From an uncultured Atopostipes sp. (GTDB taxonomy: Bacteria; Bacillota; Bacilli; Lactobacillales; Carnobacteriaceae_A): a stretch of DNA of 34,944 nucleotides. The notes beneath the pieces were generated by a model. It searched no databases, was not told the origin of the DNA, and saw only the letters and a list, made by a program, of their open reading frames with translations. The position numbers were made by a program, and so were the translations under genes. Positions within the stretch are counted from its first letter, which is position 1. The number at the start of each line of letters is the position of its first letter. This document shows positions 8,266 to 15,854 of the stretch, piece after piece. The stretch covers positions 1 to 34,944 of the forward strand of contig CAJUOQ010000025.1 in assembly GCA_910588235.1 (NCBI GenBank). The letters are read 5' to 3'.

Positions 8266-9087
8266 TTATTTTGTAGCGCCTTCTGTAACCCCTTCAATAA
8301 TATATTTTTGTAAGAAAATATATAAAATGATGACCGGAATCATGGCTAAGAGCAAACCAGCTAAAGCTAATTCCCACTGAATAGTATATTCACCAAAGAA
8401 ATAGTACATCTGGAGTGGTAAAGTGTACATGCCCTCTTGGTTAATCACCAGAGATGGTAAGAGGTAATCGTTCCATACACGGATAGCCGTTAAAATAATA
8501 ACAGTAACGGTCGTCGGTTTTAGAATAGGAAAGATAATTTTCCAAAAGATTTGGAAAAAGTTTCCACCATCCATATAAGCGGCCTCATCTAAAGAAATCG
8601 GGACTGTGCGCAGCGCTCCATAAAATAAAAAGATAGACATACAAGATTGGAAACCGAGATTCATAAAAATTAAGCCTGTTCGATTGAGTAAATGAATTCG
8701 GCCAAATAAGGAGACTAAAGGAATCATCACTGATTGAAAAGGCACCAGCATTAACACTGCACATAAATAATAAATGATTGTACTGATTTTTGAATCCATT
8801 CTTGAGAGTGCATAAGCCGCCATCGAAGAAAAGACAACAATCAATAGCACACTCACCGCTGTAATTCCTACTGAATTTAAAAAGGCTTGGGTGAAATTCA
8901 TACTTTCATAAGCTTCCGGGAAATTTTCTAGAGTCAATTCTTGAGGAAAGAACAATGGATTCGTAAAAATCTCGGAACGACTTTTTAGAGCTCCAAATAA
9001 TACAATCACAAAAGGATACAGCCATACAAGCGATAAGACAATTCCTAAAATAATCACTAAAGTCTTATAGGTTTTATGATGACTCAT
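8266..9087 (-). CDS. Carbohydrate ABC transporter permease (MalG/MsmG-type)
   Basis: 273-aa inner-membrane permease of the CUT1 class, six predicted membrane segments. The EAA loop that docks the ATPase is DEAAYMDGGNFFQIFWKIIFPILKP-like (about residues 168-192), and an N-terminal segment precedes the binding-protein-dependent transport domain. It overlaps the other permease gene by 4 bp (ATGA), the usual sign of translational coupling, and is the last gene of the operon. Together with the other permease and the lipoprotein it should import an oligosaccharide or sugar. No ATP-binding subunit is encoded nearby, so a shared MsmK/UgpC-type ATPase elsewhere is likely. Confidence 0.9.
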   Translation of the reverse strand: MSHHKTYKTLVIILGIVLSLVWLYPFVIVLFGALKSRSEIFTNPLFFPQELTLENFPEAYESMNFTQAFLNSVGITAVSVLLIVVFSSMAAYALSRMDSKISTIIYYLCAVLMLVPFQSVMIPLVSLFGRIHLLNRTGLIFMNLGFQSCMSIFLFYGALRTVPISLDEAAYMDGGNFFQIFWKIIFPILKPTTVTVIILTAIRVWNDYLLPSLVINQEGMYTLPLQMYYFFGEYTIQWELALAGLLLAMIPVIILYIFLQKYIIEGVTEGATK

Positions 9088-9953
9088 GTCAGATCCACCT
9101 CTTTTCGTCGAGTAAAGTAAACTTGCGTAATGGAAATCAGGACTACAATGACTAAAAAGATCACGCCTTTAGCTTGCGCATAACCTTGTTGGTATTGTAA
9201 AAAAGCCGTATTATAAATATTCATAGCGACCATTTCTGATGAACGGAAAGGCCCACCACTGGTTAAAGCTAAGTTCAAATCATAAACTTTAAAAGCATTC
9301 GCTAACGTCAGAAACAGACTAATCGTAAAAGCTGGAGCTAATAAAGGTAACTTGACATGCCGAAATATTTTTCGAGAATTCGCGCCGTCTAATTGGGCCG
9401 ACTCAATAAGTTCTTGCGGTATTTTACTTAAAAAAGCAATATAAACTAGCATAATATAACCACTCATTTGCCAGACAAAAACAATGACCAGCGCCCAGAA
9501 AGCGGTGTTTGGATTTGATAACCAGCCACTAAATAAATCAATTCCAGTCAGCGTTCCGATTCGCTCAAACGCTTGTATAAAAATAAATTGCCAAACAAAA
9601 CCTAATATTAAGCCACCAATCAAATTAGGCATAAAAAACGTCGTTCTAAAAAAGTTTCTGATACGTCCAACTTTTTGAGTGACGAGTAAGGCAAAACCTA
9701 AACCAATGGCATTGACGAGGATGACCGCTACTAAAGAAAATCGAATCGTTACCCACAAACTCGTCATAAATTGTGTATCGGAGAACAAGCGTATGTAATT
9801 TTCAAAACCAATGAAGTCCATATTAAAACCATCTGAATTGGTAAACGACGTATAAATCCCATAAAGTAAAGGGATTAAAATGACAGTCACAATCGCTAGT
9901 AAAGATGGAAATAAAAACAAACCATAACTCAGTTTTCCGTGTCGATTCTTCAA
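9084..9953 (-). CDS. Carbohydrate ABC transporter permease (MalF/MsmF/UgpA-type)
   Basis: 289-aa CUT1-class permease with six membrane segments. The EAA loop reads ESAQLDGANSRKIFRHVKLP (about residues 187-206). It starts with ATG after a GAGG-type site (TAGGAGGGGTCA), 25 bp downstream of the binding-protein gene, and overlaps the next permease by 4 bp. Its role is to form the heterodimeric membrane channel with that permease. Confidence 0.9.
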   Translation of the reverse strand: MKNRHGKLSYGLFLFPSLLAIVTVILIPLLYGIYTSFTNSDGFNMDFIGFENYIRLFSDTQFMTSLWVTIRFSLVAVILVNAIGLGFALLVTQKVGRIRNFFRTTFFMPNLIGGLILGFVWQFIFIQAFERIGTLTGIDLFSGWLSNPNTAFWALVIVFVWQMSGYIMLVYIAFLSKIPQELIESAQLDGANSRKIFRHVKLPLLAPAFTISLFLTLANAFKVYDLNLALTSGGPFRSSEMVAMNIYNTAFLQYQQGYAQAKGVIFLVIVVLISITQVYFTRRKEVDLT

Positions 9954-9978
9954 GTTGACCCCTCCTAGATTTTTTTAT

Positions 9979-11271
9979 TTAATAAGCACGCATTTCTTCA
10001 AAGCCTTCAGCCGTATTGTTTAAAAATTCTTCCCATGTACTGTACCCATCTAAATAGCGTTGGTATTCTGGGAATAAAACGAGCTGAAACCAGCCATCTG
10101 GATATTGATTATGTGTCATCGCACTATTATTTTCATTTAACATCTCTTGGTAAATTTCTTGAGAAACTGGGTCCGTAATATTTTCAACTACATACCCTTC
10201 TTGCGGCGGAATAAACTGCATCTCTTCGACAATAACTCGTTGGCCTTCATCGGATAAGTACATCCAATCCAAGAAGTCGCGAGCAGCTTCAATAACTGGC
10301 GCTTCTAAATCACTGTTCACCCCGATATACCATGGAGCTCCGGCCACAATTCTCGCTTCTTCATCATTCTCACCAAAGATAGGTAAAATACCCAACTTAT
10401 TCTCCACAAATTCTGGATCAATTCCGTTCAAGGTGGGTACAATCCAATTCCCTTGATGAATCATTGCGACTTCATCATTCACAAACAATTCTTCCACAGC
10501 TCGACTATAACTGACCGAAAGCACAGGTTGCACATTATACTCATTAAATAAATCCGTATATTTTTTAAAGCGGTCTCCATATTCCCACTTTAATTCCTTT
10601 GCTTCATAAGCATCCAATGTGCTGCGATGATACTCGGGAGAGGTGAAATGAGCGGAGATCTGGTTGACACTCCCTTGATCGGCCCCACTAAATGCAAAGA
10701 CTTCCTGAATACCCAACGTTTCTTTTTGTTGGTCTAAGTCTTCAACAACGGCGACAAAGTCCTCATAAGTTTCAATCGCTTCCGGATCGATCCCAGCCTG
10801 TTCAAAGATTTCTCGATTATACATCCAGCCAAAACCTTCAATATTAAGCGGAACCGCTAATAATTGCTCATCAATATAACCACCTTCTAACAAATCATCC
10901 ATCATCGTTTCCGTGACCGCTAAATCGCTCACATTTTCTAATGTGTCACTGTACCGTTCAATTTCCGAAGTCCCCCCGAGCATCATCAGTGCCGGTGGAT
11001 TCCCTGATGTGAATTTCGCTTGCAGGCCTGCAGCTCCTTCACTATCTCCGACGGTCGTGATCGTTACGCGCACATTCTCATTTTGTTCACTATAAGTCTG
11101 CGCAAGTTCCTCTAATTGGCGCGTAATTTCTGGTTTTTGATTAAAAAATTCCACCACTACTTCCTCGCCATCCCCAGTCTCGTTTTCGTTATTGCTACAA
11201 GCAACGAGTACCATAAAGAGAATAGGAATCACGAAAAGCAGCCTACTTATTTTTCTTCTTTTATCCTCCAA
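9979..11271 (-). CDS. Sugar ABC transporter substrate-binding lipoprotein (family 1)
   Basis: 430-aa extracellular solute-binding protein, the sugar-capturing component of the importer. The N-terminus has basic residues (KRRKISR), a hydrophobic core and the lipobox LVAC with Cys25 as lipid anchor, then an Asn/Glu/Gly-rich tether. The rest has MalE-like features such as the AMIHQGNWI-type core (VAMIHQGNW) and a WMY(L)SDEGQRV segment near the C-terminus. The start is TTG at 11271: GGGAGG stands 9 nt before it, and an ATG is not available before the signal sequence. First gene of a three-gene operon. A cre-like site lies between its promoter and ribosome site, suggesting CcpA control. Substrate unknown; nearness to the sucrose genes hints at a fructo- or gluco-oligosaccharide but proves nothing. 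Confidence 0.88.
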   Translation of the reverse strand: MEDKRRKISRLLFVIPILFMVLVACSNNENETGDGEEVVVEFFNQKPEITRQLEELAQTYSEQNENVRVTITTVGDSEGAAGLQAKFTSGNPPALMMLGGTSEIERYSDTLENVSDLAVTETMMDDLLEGGYIDEQLLAVPLNIEGFGWMYNREIFEQAGIDPEAIETYEDFVAVVEDLDQQKETLGIQEVFAFSGADQGSVNQISAHFTSPEYHRSTLDAYEAKELKWEYGDRFKKYTDLFNEYNVQPVLSVSYSRAVEELFVNDEVAMIHQGNWIVPTLNGIDPEFVENKLGILPIFGENDEEARIVAGAPWYIGVNSDLEAPVIEAARDFLDWMYLSDEGQRVIVEEMQFIPPQEGYVVENITDPVSQEIYQEMLNENNSAMTHNQYPDGWFQLVLFPEYQRYLDGYSTWEEFLNNTAEGFEEMRAY

Positions 11272-11286
11272 GTCAGTAGACCTCCC

Positions 11287-11302
11287 TCAATTCGTTTTCA
11301 AA
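11287..11302 (-). promoter_or_regulatory. Catabolite-response element (cre)-like site
   Basis: Minus-strand TTTGAAAACGAATTGA matches the CcpA consensus WWTGNAARCGNWWWCA at all positions but one (G for C near the end). It is between the predicted promoter and the ribosome site of the binding-protein gene, a position where CcpA blocks elongation or initiation. Confidence 0.6.
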
Positions 11303-11350
11303 AAACAATATTTTATCTACTATTTTGTAAACTACTTCAAAGATAACTAA

Positions 11351-11380
11351 AGTATAACCTAATAAAAAGTTTCCCTGCAA
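11351..11380 (-). promoter_or_regulatory. Candidate promoter of the sugar ABC importer operon
   Basis: Minus-strand TATACT (complement of 11351-11356) with TTGCAG (complement of 11375-11380) 18 bp upstream. The -35 matches only 3 of 6 bases. It lies between the terminator of the HAD gene and the cre-like site. Confidence 0.4.
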
Positions 11381-11491
11381 TCAAAATAGCTTACTATAAA
11401 ATAAAGGATCCTTTCTAAAATGACTGATATGTAGCCATTTTGTCTTAGAAGAACCGTCTACTCTAGCTTTCCTAGACACTCCTTTGAATAA

Positions 11492-11527
11492 GAAAAAAGC
11501 CCTGCGATTTTTTAATCGACAGAGCTC
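11492..11527 (-). terminator. Intrinsic terminator of the HAD phosphatase gene
   Basis: Minus-strand stem GCTCTGTCGATT/AATCGCAGGGC with one bulge and one G-U pair, then a T6 run. The rest of the 315-bp gap 11272-11586 holds the importer promoter, the cre-like site and nothing else I can identify. Confidence 0.75.
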
Positions 11528-11586
11528 AAATATTTCTAATGGATCATTTTTTAAAGACAAGATATTGGATGAAAAACTTCGATATT

Positions 11587-12411
11587 TTAAATCAATTCCA
11601 GTTGTTTCAATCCTTTGTAAATTCCTGCTTCTTCGACATCCGCTGTGATATAGTCCGCTACTTCCTTCAATTCCTCGCGACCATTTCCCATCGCGACGCC
11701 TGTTTCAGCAAATTCAAGCATCTCTAAATCATTCAAGCTATCTCCAAAAGCAATACTATTTTCTAAAGGGAGACCGAAATAATCACTAACATGCTTCATT
11801 CCTGCTGCTTTATGAGAACCCTTCATAATCGCTTCACTAACGAAGGGGGTCGCACGTGTAAAATGCAATTCGGGGAAGTTTTGTTGATAAAAAGCATCGT
11901 TTTCTTCTGCTGTATTGACAAAAGCCATCAGGACCTCTTCCGTTCCATAACGCTCACGCTTTAAAGGTTTTTCCGTCATATGTTTAAACAATTCGAGCGT
12001 TACTTCTGTCGGCACTTTAGATAAATGAGTATAAACGTAAGTTAAGAAATCGGGGTCCATCATTTCACTCATAAAGGTATTACCGATCACTTGATCTGCC
12101 GTTAATAAAAATGTGCGATCGCCCTGTTCATAACTTGTTTTGATGAGTTGCTCCAAAGATTCTGTCGGCAAAGCATTGGAGTAAATCGTGTTCCCTTCGG
12201 CCACAATATGCTGACCATTTAACGAAATATAGCTTTCAATTTTTAATTCCTCAGCTACAGGAGCCAGCATTGCGGGCGGTCGTCCTGTGGAGATCACTGG
12301 GATATGACCATTTTTTTGTAGCTTTTGAATCGCTTGTTTAGTCGAACGAGGTAGATAGTTCTTGCCGGTCATAAGTGTGCCATCTACATCAAAAAAGATT
12401 AATTTACGCAT
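11587..12411 (-). CDS. Cof-type HAD-IIB family phosphatase
   Basis: 274-aa haloacid-dehalogenase superfamily hydrolase. Motif I is FFDVDGTLM with nucleophile Asp8 and Asp10, motif II is PVISTGR, and motifs III/IV appear as MKGSHKAAG with the catalytic Lys and GDSLNDLEMLEFAETGVAMGN. The C2-type cap lies between (about residues 85-185). Such enzymes dephosphorylate sugar phosphates, flavin or PLP-type compounds; the substrate cannot be predicted. Start ATG follows AAGAGGGTGAATGA. It is monocistronic, with terminators on both sides. A perfect palindrome lies 22-34 bp before the start codon and could be an operator. Confidence 0.88.
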   Translation of the reverse strand: MRKLIFFDVDGTLMTGKNYLPRSTKQAIQKLQKNGHIPVISTGRPPAMLAPVAEELKIESYISLNGQHIVAEGNTIYSNALPTESLEQLIKTSYEQGDRTFLLTADQVIGNTFMSEMMDPDFLTYVYTHLSKVPTEVTLELFKHMTEKPLKRERYGTEEVLMAFVNTAEENDAFYQQNFPELHFTRATPFVSEAIMKGSHKAAGMKHVSDYFGLPLENSIAFGDSLNDLEMLEFAETGVAMGNGREELKEVADYITADVEEAGIYKGLKQLELI

Positions 12412-12433
12412 TCATTCACCCTCTTTTCAAATT

Positions 12434-12445
12434 AAACAATTGTTT
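12434..12445. promoter_or_regulatory. Palindrome AAACAATTGTTT, possible operator
   Basis: Perfect 12-bp inverted repeat between a weak minus-strand promoter (TTTACA complementing 12487-12492; TATGTT or TAAATT near 12461-12471) and the HAD start codon. The position fits a repressor site; no regulator gene is adjacent. Confidence 0.35.
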
Positions 12446-12554
12446 GTTTGCTTATTGAATAATTTAACATACTTTAATGAAATTTTTGTAAATAGGCTAT
12501 GGATATAAAAAGATTTTTCTCTTTCGACTATGATCCGTTTATGCTTTTTTGTGA

Positions 12555-12600
12555 GATAAAAAATATCTACGCCCCTCGTTAAAAGGTTCGTAGATATTTT
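12555..12600 (-). terminator. Intrinsic terminator of the sucrose operon
   Basis: 12-bp perfect stem AAAATATCTACG/CGTAGATATTTT (12560-12571 with 12589-12600) and a minus-strand T run. It begins 4 bp after the scrB stop codon. Confidence 0.88.
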
Positions 12601-12603
12601 GGC

Positions 12604-14058
12604 TTATTCTTTGATTAAATCCCAGCGAGTGAACGACAAAGTTCCTTGTCCTTCGAACAGAATATCTTCTCTATTTTCTTTGGGATAAACTCTGGAAGTC
12701 ATCACATAAGAGCCATCGTTTAAAAATATTTCCAGTGAAGATGTATCCGCGAAGATATGGATAAGTGTTATATCTTCGATCGCAATTCCTCTTGTCGAAC
12801 GGCCATAGCCCGAAAGACCGTGTTGCATACGGAAAACTTCACCATCATAACTTAATTTCGTATCTTCTTTCAGTGTGATTGAAAAAGGAGCCGTCATTTC
12901 ACTCACATCAAGCAACAACTCAAAAGCATCTTGATGAGCAACCGGGAACTTCGCTTGCTTGTCGATGGTTAAAGTTTCTTGTGTTTCATTTTGACGTAAT
13001 GCTTGATATTCAGGAAGTGGACGCTGTTTTAATTCATTATTTTCGACAGTGAGTTCTCTTGGCATCGTTAACGCATGTTGCCAACCTCTGTGAACCGTAG
13101 GATTGGAATACTCAGGAGCTGTATCACCGATCCCCATCCACGCCCATAAAATCCGGCGACCATTTTCGTCTTCGAATGTTTGCGGCGCATAAAAATCAAA
13201 ACCATAATCTAGTTCTTGGAATTCATTTTCGGGAATAAATTGTCCCTCTTCATAATCCACCTGTCCTAAATAATATCCTGACTGGTAAACATTCTGGTAC
13301 ACAAAAGGTTTAGTGGCCTGAATCCCTTGGGGTGAAAAGATCAGCACATCTTTCTCAGATGTTTCAAAAAAGTCAGGACATTCCCACATATAACCCATCG
13401 TTTCGTCAGCGGCTTCCGCAAAGATTCCTTGATAGGTCCAATCGTATAAATCTTTAGATGTATAAAGGAGAATTTTTCCACGATGATCTAAAGCACGAGC
13501 GCCGAGGATCATATAATAAGTCCCCTCTTTTTCAAAGACTTTCGGGTCTCGAATGTGATCCGTAAAACCTTCGGGGTACTCGCCATGATGAATGACCACT
13601 TCCCGCTCGTCAACTGAAAATCCATCTTTACTTACCATATGCACCGTGTTTTGTTCGCGGCCACTAAACGTATAATCATGCTCCCCTGGATTTTTAACAT
13701 TTCCCGTATAAAAGAAGTGAATATCATCATCTTTCACGATCGCACTTCCGGAGTAGGCGCCATCTTTGTTATACATTTGATCAGGGGATAAGAAAATATC
13801 ATGTTCTTCAAAATGAACTAAGTCATCTGACGTTTTATGTCCCCAATGGACCAAGCCACCTTCAGGATTCACAGGCGCATATTGATGATACAAATGGTAA
13901 GTTCCCTGAAACTGGACGACCCCATTTGGATCATTTAACCAGCCTGTCTCTGGCATTTGATGATAAGTTAAACGCCATGGATCTTGTGTCACTTTTTCTC
14001 TCAAAAGTGCTTGCTTTTTATTAAATTCTTTCCAATACTCTTGAGTTAATTCGCTCAT
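12604..14058 (-). CDS. scrB: Sucrose-6-phosphate hydrolase (GH32)
   Basis: 484-aa glycoside hydrolase family 32 enzyme that splits sucrose-6-phosphate into glucose-6-phosphate and fructose in the cytoplasm. The WLNDPNG motif (40-46) holds the nucleophile Asp43, HIRDPKVF the transition-state Asp of the RDP motif, and MWECPDFF the acid/base Glu of the EC motif. The five-blade propeller (about 1-330) is followed by the beta-sandwich domain. No signal peptide. Start ATG follows AGGAGATAAA. It is 27 bp downstream of scrA in the same operon, so transport and hydrolysis are made together. Confidence 0.96.
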   Translation of the reverse strand: MSELTQEYWKEFNKKQALLREKVTQDPWRLTYHQMPETGWLNDPNGVVQFQGTYHLYHQYAPVNPEGGLVHWGHKTSDDLVHFEEHDIFLSPDQMYNKDGAYSGSAIVKDDDIHFFYTGNVKNPGEHDYTFSGREQNTVHMVSKDGFSVDEREVVIHHGEYPEGFTDHIRDPKVFEKEGTYYMILGARALDHRGKILLYTSKDLYDWTYQGIFAEAADETMGYMWECPDFFETSEKDVLIFSPQGIQATKPFVYQNVYQSGYYLGQVDYEEGQFIPENEFQELDYGFDFYAPQTFEDENGRRILWAWMGIGDTAPEYSNPTVHRGWQHALTMPRELTVENNELKQRPLPEYQALRQNETQETLTIDKQAKFPVAHQDAFELLLDVSEMTAPFSITLKEDTKLSYDGEVFRMQHGLSGYGRSTRGIAIEDITLIHIFADTSSLEIFLNDGSYVMTSRVYPKENREDILFEGQGTLSFTRWDLIKE

Positions 14059-14085
14059 TTTATCTCCTATTCTACCTTATACCTC

Positions 14086-15471
14086 TTAATTTATATTCAA
14101 CTCTGCTCTTACTTGCTTACTTTGCAAGCGGACGATAATAAAGGACACAACAAATGCCACCGCAATGACCACTAAGTACTGCAAAATATTGGCGAAGCTT
14201 TGTGTATATAATAAAATACCCGGGATAAAGGTAATGCCAAAGCCTGAAGCTTTAAGACCAAAAATACTAACCATCAATCCACCGGCAGCACCACCCATCA
14301 TGCCTGAAACAAATACACGCATCGATTGTAAGTTAACCCCAAACAATAGTGGCTCTGTAATGCCAAATAAAGTAGACGCAGAGGCAGACAAAGCATTTGC
14401 CTTTTTCACTTGGTTTTTCATTAATGTAGCAGCAGAAATAGCCGCACCGAATTGTCCCGCCATAGAAGCTGTTCCTAAAGTATTCAATACATTTCCACCC
14501 GTATCACTGAGTAAACCTAATTCAATAATACTTAAAGAGTGATGCAGTCCTGTAATCACAACAAGCTGTTGGACGGCGGAGTAAATAATATAGCCAATGC
14601 CCCATGGTGCTTCCACTAACCAAACAATACTGTTTAAAACTCCAGTCTCTAAAGTTTGTAAAATAGGACCTAACACTAAAAGGATGACTGCAATCGTCAC
14701 TGATAAAGAGACAAAAGGTGTGACCACTAAATCCATCACTTGTGGAACAAACTTACGGCACCATTTCTCAATTTTCGAAATTAAATAACCCGCTACAATT
14801 GCAGGAATAATGGAACCTTGGTAACCGACTACATCAATTCCCAGTAATGTGAGTGGTTGGGCATCGCCGGCAGCCACTTCCCAAGCATTTGGCAATTGTG
14901 GCGCAACCATCATCAATCCCACAACAATTCCAATACTGGCATTTCCACCGAATTTTCTAGTCGCACTATAAGTAATCAGTACTGGTAAGAACGCAAAGGC
15001 GGTATCGGTCAGCATCTCAAAAACAGCTAACCAGTTATCATCCATCTGCACACCTAACTCTAAGAGAAGTCCACGGATTCCCATTAATAAACCAGTAGTG
15101 ACTAGTGCCGGAATCAGCGGAACTAAAATATCCCCTAAAATACGAACAACTTTCTGAACGGGGTTTAGATTTTGATAAGACTCTTCATCAAAATCTTTTG
15201 TATTTTCAGAATCACCAGCTCCTCCCATTGCTTTTTGCAAGTCTGCATAGACACTATTCACTTTTCCAGTTCCAAATATAAACTGATGTTGGCCGGTATT
15301 AAAGAAATAACCTTTGGACTCCGGCACCTCTTCCGCTTTTTCTTTGTCTAATTTACTGTCATCTTTCAAAATAATCCGCATACGTGTCGCGCAATGTTCA
15401 TAAGTCTTTATGTTCTCTTTTCCACCCACAGCTTCTAACAACTGCTTAACTGTTTCTTTATTATTACTCAT
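14086..15471 (-). CDS. scrA: PTS sucrose-specific EIIBC component
   Basis: 461-aa membrane protein that imports sucrose and phosphorylates it to sucrose-6-phosphate. The EIIB domain (about 1-90) contains the phosphocysteine loop YEHCATRMRI with Cys27; the EIIC domain (about 105-455) carries about ten membrane segments and the TEPLLFG motif. There is no fused EIIA, so length equals that of SacP of Bacillus subtilis rather than the roughly 650-aa IIBCA form common in lactobacilli. Phosphate must come from an EIIA-Glc encoded elsewhere. Start ATG follows GGAAGGGAAGAGATC. Two palindromic operators lie upstream, and scrR, in the same orientation, is 371 bp further upstream. Confidence 0.93.
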   Translation of the reverse strand: MSNNKETVKQLLEAVGGKENIKTYEHCATRMRIILKDDSKLDKEKAEEVPESKGYFFNTGQHQFIFGTGKVNSVYADLQKAMGGAGDSENTKDFDEESYQNLNPVQKVVRILGDILVPLIPALVTTGLLMGIRGLLLELGVQMDDNWLAVFEMLTDTAFAFLPVLITYSATRKFGGNASIGIVVGLMMVAPQLPNAWEVAAGDAQPLTLLGIDVVGYQGSIIPAIVAGYLISKIEKWCRKFVPQVMDLVVTPFVSLSVTIAVILLVLGPILQTLETGVLNSIVWLVEAPWGIGYIIYSAVQQLVVITGLHHSLSIIELGLLSDTGGNVLNTLGTASMAGQFGAAISAATLMKNQVKKANALSASASTLFGITEPLLFGVNLQSMRVFVSGMMGGAAGGLMVSIFGLKASGFGITFIPGILLYTQSFANILQYLVVIAVAFVVSFIIVRLQSKQVRAELNIN

Positions 15472-15514
15472 GATCTCTTCCCTTCCTTTTGAGTATCTTT
15501 ATACATTGTTTTTT

Positions 15515-15526
15515 AGAACCGGTTCC
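15515..15526. promoter_or_regulatory. ScrR operator, site 1 (proximal to scrA)
   Basis: AGAACCGGTTCC, a near-perfect palindrome of the LacI family type (central CCGG), 44 bp upstream of the scrA start. On the minus strand it overlaps TTGGAA, a plausible -35, so binding would block scrA transcription. Confidence 0.65.
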
Positions 15527-15551
15527 AATAAGGATCAAAATCATTTTAGCA

Positions 15552-15563
15552 GGAACCGATTCC
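15552..15563. promoter_or_regulatory. ScrR operator, site 2 (distal)
   Basis: GGAACCGATTCC, the same palindrome with one central change. Its centre is 37 bp from that of site 1. Paired sites suggest cooperative binding or looping by ScrR, and lie between scrA and the divergent 42-aa ORF. Confidence 0.6.
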
Positions 15564-15670
15564 ATTTTCAATATGAAAGGGCTTAAATTTTAATGTTTCC
15601 ATAAGAATAGTTCTTTGATTCGTACAATATTTGTTGTTAAGTTGTGCTTAAATAAAAAGGAGGCGTAAAC

Positions 15671-15799
15671 ATGTCTCGTAAAACTCGTAAAGTATGGATG
15701 ATCATCAATCTCGTTCTCTTTATTGTTTTATCTATTCTCTATCTTCCGACCGTTCTCGAAGGGAATAAAATGCATCTCCTAATCGTCTTGGCCTTTTGA
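15671..15799 (+). CDS. Small membrane peptide, 42 aa, hypothetical
   Basis: Short ORF not recognised as any known protein. It begins MSRKTRKVWMIINLVLF: five basic or polar residues, one clear membrane segment (about 8-26), a short Glu-Gly-Asn-Lys loop and a second hydrophobic stretch (34-42), which fits a one- or two-pass membrane peptide. The ribosome site AAAAAGGAGG, 7 nt before ATG, is one of the best in the window, which is the main reason to call it real. It diverges from scrA, with both ScrR operators between them, and ends just before the scrR terminator. Possible -10 TACAAT at 15623-15628. ScrR control is inference only. Confidence 0.55.
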   Translation: MSRKTRKVWMIINLVLFIVLSILYLPTVLEGNKMHLLIVLAF

Positions 15800-15821
15800 A
15801 AGATGTTTTTCTCTGGAAAAA

Positions 15822-15854
15822 GGAAAAAGAAAGCCATTCAGATTAGCTTTCTTT
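15822..15854 (-). terminator. Intrinsic terminator of scrR
   Basis: Stem AAAGAAAGC/GCTTTCTTT (15826-15834 with 15846-15854), followed on the minus strand by CTTTTTCC. The scrR stop codon lies in the loop, so the hairpin overlaps the last codons. Confidence 0.65.

Noticed and set aside
14165..14788. Plus-strand frames opposite scrA
   Set aside because: Proline/threonine-rich antisense frames typical of the complement of membrane protein genes.
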